This document shows positions 28,401 to 39,500 of a stretch of 64,000 nucleotides of DNA, in pieces; position 1 is the first letter of the stretch; each line of letters opens with the position of its first letter. Under the pieces are notes generated by a model. The model did no database searches, was not told the DNA's origin, and saw only the letters and a list, made by a program, of their open reading frames with translations. Both the position numbers and the translations under genes were made by a program. Source of the stretch: Promethearchaeota archaeon (GTDB lineage Archaea; Asgardarchaeota; Lokiarchaeia; Sigyniarchaeales; SOKP01); NCBI GenBank assembly GCA_016839705.1, contig JAEOTR010000044.1, forward strand, positions 1 through 64,000. Reading direction: 5' to 3'.

Positions 28401-31400
28401 CGGTATTGCTCCTGATGGATGGATTATGTTCCGTTATTCTCCAGACGGATCTAATACTGTTATTACTGGTTATGAACGAGTAAAAATAAATCAATGGTAC
28501 CACGTAGTAGGTGTTTTTAAACCAAATGAATATTCAAAATTATTCTTAAATGGGACCCAGGTCGCTATAAGAACGGCAGGAGTTTCACCTTCAATGAATG
28601 ATCCTTCCTTACCTCTTCGTATTGCCAGGCGATCGGATGCATCAACATCATATGTGAATGGAATTGTAGATGAAGTTCGTGTATCTACGATTGCACGTTC
28701 TAATGATTGGATTGTTTCTGAGTATTCAAATCAATATGATCCTTCTACTTTTTATTCTGTCGGTCCAGAACAATCCATAAAAATACTACCTTTTGTAGAT
28801 GCTCAAATTAACGCTATTGACTTATATAATAACTTATTGCCTAATGTAACTATTTCGGTATATCAGTTTACTCAATTAATGGATCGTAGCATTACTGATA
28901 TTAATGGTTCTGTTTTATTTTCTAATCTTATTGAAGGAGAATACAACTTTACGGCATCAATATATTCAGATATCGCAAATGTGACCGAAATAGTAAATGT
29001 TACATTGGGAGCAATTTCTCTTAATCAATCATTTCAAACGGTTGATTTAATTTGTAATGTAACCTCCCACTTCTTCGAACTACTAGATACCGATGCGAGT
29101 CCTTTAGAGTCAGGATGGATTATGGTTGGAAATGATACGCATATACTCAAGCAATGTATTATAGATCCAACTGGACACACAACGTTTTGGTGGGTAGATG
29201 CTCCTCCATCCGAATATAACTATACTGTCTACTATAGCAACGCGTTTTATAATCCTTCAACTCTTACGCTTGCTTCAGGAGATATAACAACGGAAAATGA
29301 TACTATATATATTCAAATCGGATTAACCACTGTAGATTTTCTAGTGCAAACCATTACTCAACCAATTACTCCTGTAAGTGGTGCTAAGCTTATATTGACT
29401 GTCGGTGATCCATTAGGTGCAAGTATTGCTAATTTAACCACCGATATAAATGGACAAACGACATTAAGATGGTTGAATTCATCAGGGATCGGTGGAGACT
29501 ATTGTGTTCAGATTGAATTCTTCGGAGTGAATAGATTATTTAACGATACAATAGGTCCTGCTTCGGTATATAATTACAGTTTTACAGTGAACAATAGAGA
29601 TTCTATTGAGTTTAGAATGTCAATTGATCTTAACAAATTTCAAACAGAATTAATTTCCTTAAATCCTTCTGATTATATTGAAATTGAATGGGGAACAGTT
29701 TTGAAATTAAGAACATTGTTTAATGTGAGTAAAGTAGAAGCGGGTTATGAATCATTATTAGGACCAGAATATGCCGATATAATGACATTTGAAATGTTAT
29801 ATGGAGGTATTTCTTTATTCTCAGGTGTATTTGAAAAAGAAGTTGGAAATGAAGGAAGACATTACGTGAGTATAGATACTCATGATATGGATAGTGATAC
29901 GAGTTATATTATTATTATTTCAGCTCAAAAGTCTGGATATTCTATTCCCTCAAGCCTAATCCTTCAATTAGATGTTTTAGAAATTGATGTAGAATTAAAT
30001 CAATCCGATAACGATAATTCCGCAACATCAGTATATTGGTCAGATATCGCTGATATGACGTTAAAATCTTACGGTGTAAATTCTGAGACTCTTACCATAG
30101 AAAATGCCCTTTTCCAAGATGTTGATCATAATTTTAGTTTCCTTATTTCTGATGTTACCAATAATTGGAACCTCTCTACCATCATCTTTAACATCTATGG
30201 TATTTCATGGAATACGGATATAATTAATATAAATGTCACCATTGAGGATCCTTATAGTGTCTCTCATGTATATAACTCTTCCAATCATTTAGGATGGGAT
30301 TATAACCGAAGTTTATGGACGGGAATTACATTAGATTTAAATAAAGCTAGTCAAACCAATGATAATAATTTTGAATTTAAAATAAGTGGTACTTTTGACG
30401 GAACTGTCGATGTTGTTGTAGATGCATATTGCATAAGAGATTCACTTAGCGTTCGATATTCAAAGTTTAACGTAAGTGATTCTATTTCACTTGAGAGCAA
30501 ATCAGAAGGGTGGGCAATAAAAGATATCATCTTTGAAGTATCTAATTGTTATTATACCTCTAATTGGAGTACTGTAGACCTATCAAGTCTTACAAACTTA
30601 AATTTTACTACAAACGAAGGATTCTCCTATTCTTTAGACACAGGATATTCTAACGGAACGGGTGTTTTAACTATTGATGATAGATTTATATATCCAATAT
30701 TAAATCAATTCTTATTTACTATTGATAGCGAGTTTGATATACTCTTCAATGCAATCATTAAAGTTGGATATGTTCAAGGATTTTATTTGAATCAAATTTT
30801 TGAAACATTTAACTTCACCTCAGCGAAACAAGGAATAGCAAATGGAGGGATTTTCCAATTGAGTGCCAACGAGAATAGTTGGACTGAACAAGAAGCGGAT
30901 CTTTGGATTACAGGAATCAAAACTGGATTAACATATGTCTATCCTTCAGATGTAGGTATGAGTATTACTATCGGAGGTCAATCCTATAGTATATATGATT
31001 ATTCATTAGGAGTTGGAAAGATTTCAATAACAGGATTAACAAAAAATCAACTCTACCAAGCAGACATAGATTATTCAAGCGCGGCAAATTTTAGTCTTTT
31101 ACTTTCAATAGAAAACACTAGAGATATATCATATGAAATAGTAAGTTCATTATCATATGTAATAGTGGAAGAACCTTCTATATTCGGAACGGTTCAGTAT
31201 AATCAACAGTTGCAATACTATCTAAAAATCCTTGATACTTTTCTACTTGATGCTGATGAATATACTGTAAGATTCTCTATAACGAAAGAACACTATATAA
31301 CGACAACAAAAGACCTTAACCTACTCGTTTTAAATCGTCCAACGTTGTTGAATGGTTCTACAGAATTTTTCAGAAAAATTGAATTTATTTATGTTAAAGA

Positions 31401-33432
31401 TGCAATCAACTTTACTTTACATTATACAGATGCGATAACAGGAGCTGGAATTTCCAATTTAAAAACTCAATATTACATTTGGGAAAGTTATGATCAAGCA
31501 GGGAATGTAAATGAAACGGGGCAAGGGGATATATTCTCTACTATAGATAATACTTATATAGTAAATTTCAACACAGAAAATAGAAGTGTTGGAGAATATC
31601 TACTTATTGTCATTCTAGATAAAGAGAATTATGATTACAAGAATGCGATGATTCTTCTATCTATTATAAAAAGAGATTTCAATTATATATTAAGTGAAAA
31701 TATTCAAGATAAACAAATTAACGTCGTTCAAGGTAAGAGTATTCCAATAGAATTAACATTATTAGATCCTACCAAAGGAGATATTTTTGTGCTTAATGCG
31801 ACCATAGAGCTAATAATTAGTGGTAATACTTATAAATTCGATTATGATGCAAATGGAACATACATCTTTAATTTTCCAACAAATAATATAGATGCATTTT
31901 TCTCTTCAAAGACTCTTAGAGGGATCATAAAAATATCTAAACAAGATTATAACTCGATAGAAGTATCAATTACGATCGTTGTTGAGATGGAAGAAATTTT
32001 TCCGGGAATTCCGACATTTTATTTCTTACTGATTACATCTATTTTAGTTGCTCTAATAGGTAGTATTGTAGGCTATAGAGTTTATCAGAATGCAAAAATA
32101 CCTTCTTTTGTAAAGAAAGTTAGAGCAATGAAAAAATCCATTAAAGGAGATAAAAGCGTAGCTGATTCCCTTATTTATCGCGATAAAGAAGTGTTTATAG
32201 GGGAAATATTAAAAAATGATTGGGATCGACTTGGTTTATCAATAGAAGAAATCTTTGGGATAGCTCTCGAAAAAGAAAAGAAGAAAAGAATTTCAAAAAA
32301 TCGACTTTCCAAAATAACAAGAGAACATGATAATAAACCTCTTGGATTAATATTGATGAAATGGGATGAGAGAATCGGTACTGAAATTATAGTCAGATAT
32401 CCAGCAGAGATCAAAATTTCGGAAAAAACTCTAATGCAAATATATAGCACTCATGAATATAGTGGGGAAAGAGGAGTAATCACATTAACAGCCGAAGCAG
32501 CTAATATTATATCATACTACAGTGGCCCCGAAGAAGGGTATTATCTACTCTTAATTTTGAACTTAGATGATGATCCTGATGTTTATGAAGGAGGTTTAGT
32601 AGAGACATTAAGAATTCTTTTAGAAAATATCACCGATGAATCTTATATGAATTTAATACCCTCCCTTTTCCAGAGAATATCTTTATATCCATCACTCACT
32701 TATGAGGAAATTCTTGCTGTTACATACCAAAATAAAATTAAGCGTTCGATTATAAACCTCTTGAAAGATGATGGTGTTGTGCTTAAATCTGAGCTAATAA
32801 TCTGGCTTAAAGACAAATTTGTCTATGGTTTTTTTGATTTAGAAACAATTTTAAGTGAATTGATTAAACTCGATATTCTGAAGGTAAGTTCCATTAAAGA
32901 TGTACCATCTGAGCTTATCTTCCTTACTAATGATATTTTTCTGGTTAGAGTTCCGCCTCTCAAATTACTTGATAAACCTGCTAGTTATGGCTTACCAACT
33001 CAATTTACCAAAGAATATCCTAAAGATGTTAGAAATTTCTTTGAAACGTATCAACCAACAGAAGAAGATAACATAAAAATAGCTGAAGTCTTATCTAATC
33101 CACAAGTTTATGAAACTCTAAGACTACTAAGAGATGCTATTGTTACAAGAGAAGACCTTGAGAAACTTAGGAAAAAAGGAGTAGACGATATTTACAGTGT
33201 TTTAAAAATTCTCTGGGATAATAAGATAATAAAAGTCTATCATGATGAAAAAAATGTTGAATACTACGCCCTTATCACAGATCTTTATACTGATTTCATT
33301 TTTCCAAAATACTTAATGAAAACTATTAAATCTGCATATGACACAAAATCAAAAGTTAAAAAATCCCTAGTTGAGTATCTTAATATCCTAGAAGAATCTT
33401 ACTTCAAATTGAAGTCTTCCAAGAAAGAATAA
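25411..33432 (+). CDS. Giant surface receptor-like protein 1: three DUF2341/LamG-type modules, TM helix, cytoplasmic longin/winged-helix tail
   Basis: 2,673 residues. A signal/anchor helix (~14-35) precedes three repeats beginning near residues 60, 413 and 775. Each has a DUF2341-like part (GDDIAFS, HEIELFDQ, MYYGNST, GVWHLNE) followed by a LamG/concanavalin-like jelly-roll ending IDEVRIS. From ~1127 come carboxypeptidase-regulatory-like and Ig-like beta domains (LPNVTISVYQ; many NxS/T sequons). One transmembrane helix lies at ~2199-2221 (FYFLLITSILVALIGSIVGY). The remaining ~450 residues are cytoplasmic, with a longin-like domain (GLILMKWDERIGTEI, TLMQIYSTHEYSG, ~2308-2404) and then winged-helix-like segments. 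It looks like an adhesin or glycan sensor with an intracellular GTPase-regulatory-type tail. Its closest visible relative is the next gene. Confidence 0.85.
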   Translation: MKFYRKTLKRKLKLSSILLFLLIVPIILNASLFNIFHFKEFNEEENSFDIKETPRLNAPPNADHFTSYKTITIDHNKVAGSSTYPNFPVFISITDPDLKTDVQPDGDDIAFSVENTWVDHEIELFDQAFNPTHARLMAWVRIPSLSGITDTVIRMYYGNSTTSSRQNPDGVWENNYRGVWHLNEQIGGSDAIIDSTAYSNDGTDINSPNLGQNGQIYNSIGFTDASGQRIQASDDSSLDISNQLTVEAWINPTVVFEWSTIVSKMDGAWGSGDVSNFDIYVAISDLGNFYIGLSNPSDIWDEWYSPVSVSTGTWQHFVFTYQSSTSMGRIFVNGAFMSEHDFGIGTLGTNGNPLYIGFNRGWTGEVFDGLIDEVRISSIPRSSGWINTEYVNQNDPDTFYTVGAEQVVSSDPPNAHYFTYYKTITIDQTQVVGSGSHVNFPVLISFVDNDLKYHAQPDGDDIAFSISGDWLNHEIELFDQSYSSTQAQLVAWVQIPYLSTSKNTTFTMYYGNSTMTSQENPSGVWNSNYVGVWHLNENPGGTVYDSTSYNNDGTTLGSMDTSDLVLCKVGKGYELDGVNDIISVSDSTSLDTVNDEGTLSLWLNWVDPSAGRYQRVMTTSNRFELNPTPPPTYLQTDGFEWAVQPDGDHFFYPYGGNSINYNLATNPFTNNYWHYVVVTLKFSTKTVKIYLDGTSLSFSIENVPSQWLVLANLEDWLWGGDTVTTGSQFEGKFDEIRVSNVERSANWITTEYNNQFDPSLFYTVGSEQLVSEQPSDVENFNYYKIITIDHTKVNGTGSHLNFPLLISILDSDLKYDVQNDGDDIAFSMDGKWLDHQIEQFNQSYSGTHARLITWVRVPFLSTAFESQIRMYYGNSTINSRQNPMGVWLSDYAGVWHLNEDPSGVPLQIKDSALPASDGATYGSMTSSDQVPGIIGGALDFDGVNDYVDFGNPGEMQITGEITVQAWLKVDYIGNDYLIVKSGEPGFRGWDISFDDDPGIAPDGWIMFRYSPDGSNTVITGYERVKINQWYHVVGVFKPNEYSKLFLNGTQVAIRTAGVSPSMNDPSLPLRIARRSDASTSYVNGIVDEVRVSTIARSNDWIVSEYSNQYDPSTFYSVGPEQSIKILPFVDAQINAIDLYNNLLPNVTISVYQFTQLMDRSITDINGSVLFSNLIEGEYNFTASIYSDIANVTEIVNVTLGAISLNQSFQTVDLICNVTSHFFELLDTDASPLESGWIMVGNDTHILKQCIIDPTGHTTFWWVDAPPSEYNYTVYYSNAFYNPSTLTLASGDITTENDTIYIQIGLTTVDFLVQTITQPITPVSGAKLILTVGDPLGASIANLTTDINGQTTLRWLNSSGIGGDYCVQIEFFGVNRLFNDTIGPASVYNYSFTVNNRDSIEFRMSIDLNKFQTELISLNPSDYIEIEWGTVLKLRTLFNVSKVEAGYESLLGPEYADIMTFEMLYGGISLFSGVFEKEVGNEGRHYVSIDTHDMDSDTSYIIIISAQKSGYSIPSSLILQLDVLEIDVELNQSDNDNSATSVYWSDIADMTLKSYGVNSETLTIENALFQDVDHNFSFLISDVTNNWNLSTIIFNIYGISWNTDIININVTIEDPYSVSHVYNSSNHLGWDYNRSLWTGITLDLNKASQTNDNNFEFKISGTFDGTVDVVVDAYCIRDSLSVRYSKFNVSDSISLESKSEGWAIKDIIFEVSNCYYTSNWSTVDLSSLTNLNFTTNEGFSYSLDTGYSNGTGVLTIDDRFIYPILNQFLFTIDSEFDILFNAIIKVGYVQGFYLNQIFETFNFTSAKQGIANGGIFQLSANENSWTEQEADLWITGIKTGLTYVYPSDVGMSITIGGQSYSIYDYSLGVGKISITGLTKNQLYQADIDYSSAANFSLLLSIENTRDISYEIVSSLSYVIVEEPSIFGTVQYNQQLQYYLKILDTFLLDADEYTVRFSITKEHYITTTKDLNLLVLNRPTLLNGSTEFFRKIEFIYVKDAINFTLHYTDAITGAGISNLKTQYYIWESYDQAGNVNETGQGDIFSTIDNTYIVNFNTENRSVGEYLLIVILDKENYDYKNAMILLSIIKRDFNYILSENIQDKQINVVQGKSIPIELTLLDPTKGDIFVLNATIELIISGNTYKFDYDANGTYIFNFPTNNIDAFFSSKTLRGIIKISKQDYNSIEVSITIVVEMEEIFPGIPTFYFLLITSILVALIGSIVGYRVYQNAKIPSFVKKVRAMKKSIKGDKSVADSLIYRDKEVFIGEILKNDWDRLGLSIEEIFGIALEKEKKKRISKNRLSKITREHDNKPLGLILMKWDERIGTEIIVRYPAEIKISEKTLMQIYSTHEYSGERGVITLTAEAANIISYYSGPEEGYYLLLILNLDDDPDVYEGGLVETLRILLENITDESYMNLIPSLFQRISLYPSLTYEEILAVTYQNKIKRSIINLLKDDGVVLKSELIIWLKDKFVYGFFDLETILSELIKLDILKVSSIKDVPSELIFLTNDIFLVRVPPLKLLDKPASYGLPTQFTKEYPKDVRNFFETYQPTEEDNIKIAEVLSNPQVYETLRLLRDAIVTREDLEKLRKKGVDDIYSVLKILWDNKIIKVYHDEKNVEYYALITDLYTDFIFPKYLMKTIKSAYDTKSKVKKSLVEYLNILEESYFKLKSSKKE
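26758..26955 (+). repeat. Near-identical tract shared with 34886-35083 (copy 1)
   Basis: Within the second DUF2341 module of the first giant gene, 198 bases differ from the matching part of the second giant gene at only about 9 positions by my count (roughly 95% identity). The surrounding sequence is much more diverged. This points to gene conversion or recent duplication of the module. Confidence 0.8.
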
Positions 33433-33437
33433 ATGAC

Positions 33438-33458
33438 AATTTTTTTTATGTTTTTTTA
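33438..33458 (+). terminator. Poly-T tract after giant gene 1
   Basis: Two T7-T8 runs separated by ATG directly follow the stop codon at 33432, in the 142-bp gap before the second giant gene. This is a typical hairpin-less archaeal terminator, implying separate transcripts for the two giants. Confidence 0.5.
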
Positions 33459-33574
33459 CATTTAGCAATACTAGAATTTCAAACTTTAAATATAAATATA
33501 CGAATTTACTATTATTTTGTAAATACAATTTTATGTTTTGTATAATCTTATTTTATACATGAATTTGATCAAAA

Positions 33575-36500
33575 ATGAAGTCTAGGTATTATATTTCAAA
33601 AATTACTACAAAAAAAATTACGGCACTTATCTTTTTATTGTTCACATTAATAATCCCGATAATAATTAACTCACAGTTATTTTCAATTTCTCATGAGGGT
33701 GAGAAAGAAGATACAGATTTAACACCGAAATTAAATGCCCCTATTGATGCTCATCATTTTACTCAATTTAAAACTATAACCATTGATCATACTCAAGTTT
33801 CAGGAACAAGTGGGCTTATGAACTTTCCTTTTCTCATCTCGCTTTATGATGAGGATTTACGTGTCGATGTGCAATCTGATGGGGATGATATTGCTTTTTC
33901 TTCAAATAACCTTTGGTTAGACCATGAAATTGAGGTGTTTGAACAAACCTATAATGGAACACATGCTAAATTGGTTGTTTGGGTCAGGATTCCTGCCTTA
34001 TCAGTATCTAGTGATACAAATATTAGAATGTATTATGGTAATGCCACAATGAGTTCACGAGAAAATCCACAGGGAGTATGGGATAGCAATTATTATGCTG
34101 TATATCATATGAATCAAGACCCAAGCTCATCTTCTATTCTGGATAGTACTTCTAATAGTTATGATTTAACACCGGGTGCAGGTTTTACTTCTGGAGATCT
34201 TGTAGAGGGAACGATTGGCAAAGCTATACAATTCGGTGGAGTAAATACAGAATATTTAGAACTAACCTCTGGTTTTTCTAATCCAACAAGCGCGCTATCT
34301 CTTGAAATGTGGTTTAGGCCTCAATTATATGATACATATCAACGTTATTTCACAGCAAGATGGAGTTATCCCGATCTTCGGTTACAGACTTCCAATTTCA
34401 TTACCACTCGAATTCGGAATAATCTTGGAAATGTAAGTTCTACTGAAGGTCTCTTCAATGGTTGGACAGATCAATTTTATCATTTTGTTATGACCTGGCA
34501 AGGTGGAACAGTTGGGCATCAAAAGCATTATATTAACGGAACACTAAATAGAGATGATTATGATGCCGAAGCTTTAGGGACTTCCTCTTCTTGGACAGGC
34601 TTTAATCTCGGTTCAGATACAGACCACACTGATCCCATCGGTGGGATGATTGATGAATTTAGAATAACTTCCAATGTTCGTTCTTTAGATTGGTTTGAAA
34701 CGGAATTTAATAACCAATACAATCCGAATGCTTTTTATACTATTGGAGCGGAGCAAGAAGTCGTTTGGGATCCTCCGAATTCCCAATATTTCGCATATTA
34801 TAAACTTATTACAATCGATCATAATGAAGTAAGTGGTATTGGTGTCCATTATAATTTTCCAGTTTTAGTTTCTTTTATTGATAATGATTTGAAATATCAT
34901 GCTCAACCCGATGGTGATGATATTGCTTTTTCTATCAGTGGAGATTGGTTGGATCATGAAATTGAGCTATTTGATCAATCTTATAGTAGCACACAAGCTC
35001 AATTAGTAGCCTGGGTACAGATTCCTTATCTCTCTACAAGTGAAAATACAACAATCACAATGTATTATGGTAATTCAACTATGAGTTCACAACAAAATCC
35101 AACCGGAGTCTGGGGCAGTAATTATATAGCTGTATGGCATATGAATCAAGATCCGTCATCCTCTAACATTTTAGATAGTACTTCAAATAATTATGATTTA
35201 ACAACGAGTGGATTTTCTAGTGATACACGCTTTAATGATGGAAAGGTGGGAACAGCAATTTCCGTTGATGGAATTAACGATAGATTTGGAATAGCTAGTA
35301 TTAACGGCCCGGTAAATGACTTAACATTTCAATCATGGTTTACACCTGATAATACTATAGCCTCGGGAAGCCCACAGATGGATCTTTTTGGGGGCAATAG
35401 TCTTTCGAGTAATCATCCTACAATGAGATTTACTACCAGTGGAACAGTTAATGTTTTTTTAGAGGTAACTTCAGATTCTAGTGAAGGTTCTTATGGTGTT
35501 AAAAATTCATGGGCTGCTGGTTCATGGTTTCATTTTACTTATGGAAGGTCTATGAGTTTGTCAAGAGCATATCATTACATAGATGGAATACAAGATGTGC
35601 TTGATACTGGTTCTGATAATGGTTATCCACACTTACCTTGGGATCAATTTTCAATATTAGCCAGTATCGATGGGTCAAGAATTTGGGGTCCAGGAGCAAT
35701 CTCAGAGTTTAGAATTCTAAAAACTGCTCTTTCGGGTGATTGGATATTAACAGAATACAATAATCAATATGATCCAAACTCTTTCTATACTATCGGGAGT
35801 GAGCAGCTTGTGTCTGAACAACCTTCGGATGTGGGAAATTTCGCCTATTACAAAATAATTACGATTGATCACACTCAAGTCAATGGAATGGGTAGTCATG
35901 TAAATTTTCCATTTTTGGTTTCACTTCTTGATACAGATTTACGTTTTGATGTACAAACTGATGGTGATGATATTGCTTTTTCTACGGAAGGTCAATGGTT
36001 AGATCATCAAATAGAATTATTTGATCAACCCTACAATGATACTCATGCTCAATTAATTGCATGGGTCCGTATCCCTTTTCTATCTACAGTAGAGGATACG
36101 GAAATTACTATGCACTATGGAAATTCCACTATGAATTCACGCCAAAATCCTACAGGTGTTTGGCCAGATTACAAAGCGGTTTGGCATTTTAATGAACCTA
36201 CTGGAACGGGAGATTATATAAAAGATTCAACTGAAAATGATTATGATGGAACTCCATTCGGTACACAATTTTTAGATTCAGGACAAATCGATGGATCAAG
36301 ATCTTTCTCAGGTGCTGGTGATGATAGGGTTGTTATAAATCAGGGATCTGAGTTTTTCAACGGAGATAATTCGTTTACCTTTTCTTTTTGGATATATCCA
36401 AACTACCAATCAGATGCAGAATGGGAATCAATGACAGATCGTTATGTGTTTTCTAAAACATCATCCGTTAGGATGGCACGTCTTTGGCGTCAGAGCTTTC

Positions 36501-39500
36501 TTGGCCCCGGGGAAGGAAGATTTCAAGCAGATATTCAATTTGCGACATATGGTACTACCTATAGTAATGTGGCAGTTTATCGGCAAGAGTGGACTTATGT
36601 TACATATTCCTATGATGGAAATTACCTAAGGGCATATAGAAACGACCAATTAGTAATTTCAACGAATATTGGAGGATTTCCTTTAATTACAGATTCAAGT
36701 ACATTCTATTTCGGTAGGTTTAATAGCTTTAAAGGATATTTAGACGAATTTCATGTATTGAATACTTACCGATCTGATGGATGGGTTGCCACGGAGTATT
36801 ATAACCAATTTAATCCTACTACATTTTTCGATATCAGTGAAGAACATTATTCTAAACCAATTGTAGAAGTTGATGTTCTAATTAATGCTGTTGATTTATA
36901 TGTTAATTTATTGCCCAATGTAACAATTTCTATGTATCAATATACAGATTTAATTGAAACAGATATTACGAGTATTGATGGGACAGTTAGTTTTACTGAT
37001 ATCACTGCAGGAGAGTATAATTTTACAGCATCAATCTATTCAGAAATCGCAAATGTAACTGAAATAGTAAACATCACATTAAACGCAATCCAACTTAATC
37101 AATCCTTTCAGACGATTGATTTAATCTGCAATGTAACTAGCCATTTCTTCGAAGTAGTAGATATCGATGGTAGTCCTCTAGAGTCAGGATGGATTATGGT
37201 TGGAAATGATACACAAATTTTCAAACAATGTAACATAGATCCAACGGGACATACAACGTTTTGGTGGGTAGATACACCGCCTTCCCAATATAACTATACC
37301 GTTTATTATAGTAATGCTTTTTATAATCCCTCGATTCTCATGCTTGCTTCAGGGGATATTACAACGGAAAATGATTCAATTAATATTCAAGTAGAATTAA
37401 CAACTGTAGATATTTTAGTGCAAACCATTGACGCACCAATTACCCCTGTTAGTGGAGCCAAGATCAAATTAACCGTTGATGATCCACTAGGTGCAAGCAT
37501 TGTTAATTTAACCACTGATATAAATGGACAAGCGACCATAAGATGGTTAAATTCATCAGGGATAGGCGGAGATTACTGCGTTCAAATTGAATTTTTTGGA
37601 GTGAATAGGTTGTTTAATCAAACTGCTGGAGGACCTGCTGCTGTGTATAATTTCACTTTTACGGTGATTAATAAACAATCTCGTGAGTTTAGAATGGCGA
37701 TTGATCTGAACAAATTTCAAACTGAAATAATCTCGTTAAATCCTACTGATTATATTGAAATTGAATGGGGTTCAATAATAAAGCTTAGGACATTATTCAA
37801 CGTTAGTAAAGTGGAAAGTGGTTATGAGTCTCTTTTAGGATCAACTTATGCAGATTTAATGACATATAATATGTTATTGGCTGGTGAAATAGTTCAGTCA
37901 GGAACGTTTTTAGAGGAAGATGGAAATGTAGGTAGATATTCTGTAAATATAGACACAAAGCAAATGGATAGTGATGAGAATTATCTCTTAATTATCTCAG
38001 CTTATAAATCTGGATTCACGATTCCTTCAGATCTAATACTACAATTAAATATCCTGAAAAATAACTTAGAGTTGAGTCAATCCAACAAAGATGATTCCGC
38101 GTTAACAAGCTATTGGTTAGAGAGTGTTAACATGACATTAAAATCTTATGGTGTAAATTCTGAGACTCTTACGATAGAAAATGCCCTTTTTCAAAGTGTT
38201 GATCATGAATTTAACTTCCTAGTTTCTGATGTTAAAAATAATTGGAACCTTTCTAAAATCGTCTTTAATATTTATGATATCTCATGGAATACAAATATTA
38301 CTAATATTAATATTACAATTGAAGATCCTTATGGATCTTTTGCTTATACTTTTGATAACAATTCTGGTGGTTGGGATTACACTCAAGGTACATGGACAGG
38401 AATTACTTTAGATTTAAATAAAGCAAGTCAAACTAATGATAATAATTTTGAATTTAGAATAAGTGGTACTTTTGACGGAACTGTAGATATTGTTGTGGAT
38501 GCATATTGTATAAGAGATTCACTTAATGTAAAATATTCAAAATTCAATGTTAGTAGTGAAATCCCTATTTTATCAGAAACAGAAGGATGGGCAATAAAAA
38601 ATATCACATTCGAGCTATCTGATTGTTATTATACCTCTAATTGGAGTACTGTAGATCTAAATCTCATAAACTTAAATTTTACCACAAACGAGGGTTTCAT
38701 ATATTCACTAGATGCGGGATATCCTAATGGATCTGGCATTTTAAATATTGATGATAGATTCATTTATCCAATATCAAATCAATTCTTATTTACTATTGAT
38801 ACGGAGTTTGATGTAATCTTCAATACAATCATTACAATTGAATATGTTCAAGAATTTTATGTAAACCAGATTTTTGAAACATTTAATCTCAGTAAAACAA
38901 GTCAAGGAATTGCAAATGGAGGGATTTTCAAATTGAGTGCCAATGAGAATAGTTGGAATGAACAAGAATCGAACCTTTGGATTACAGGAATCAAAAGTGG
39001 ATCAACGTATTTCTATCCTTCAGATATATCAATGACTATTACCATCGGAGGGCAAACCTATAATATTTTAGATTATTCTCAAGGAACTGGAAGATTCTCT
39101 TTAGTGGGATTTACGAAAAATCAAATCCACCAAGCAACTATTGATACCTCTACCCCAGTAGATTTTAGCCTATCGTTATCAATTGAATATCAAAGAGAAT
39201 TGTCATATGAAATTATAAATTCATTATCATATATTATTATAGAAAAACCTTCCATAACCGGGACAGTTCAATATGATGCTCAGTTAGAATATTACCTAAA
39301 AACCATTGATACTTCACCACTTGATGCTGATGAATATACTGTAAGATTCTCTATAATGAAAGAAAATTATATTTCAACTACAAAAGATTTAGAATTATAC
39401 GTGCTTAATCGTCCAACACTACTTAATGGCTCTTCAGAATTTTTCAGAAAAATTGAAAACATTTATGTTAAAGATGCTGTAAATTTTACCTTGGAATATA

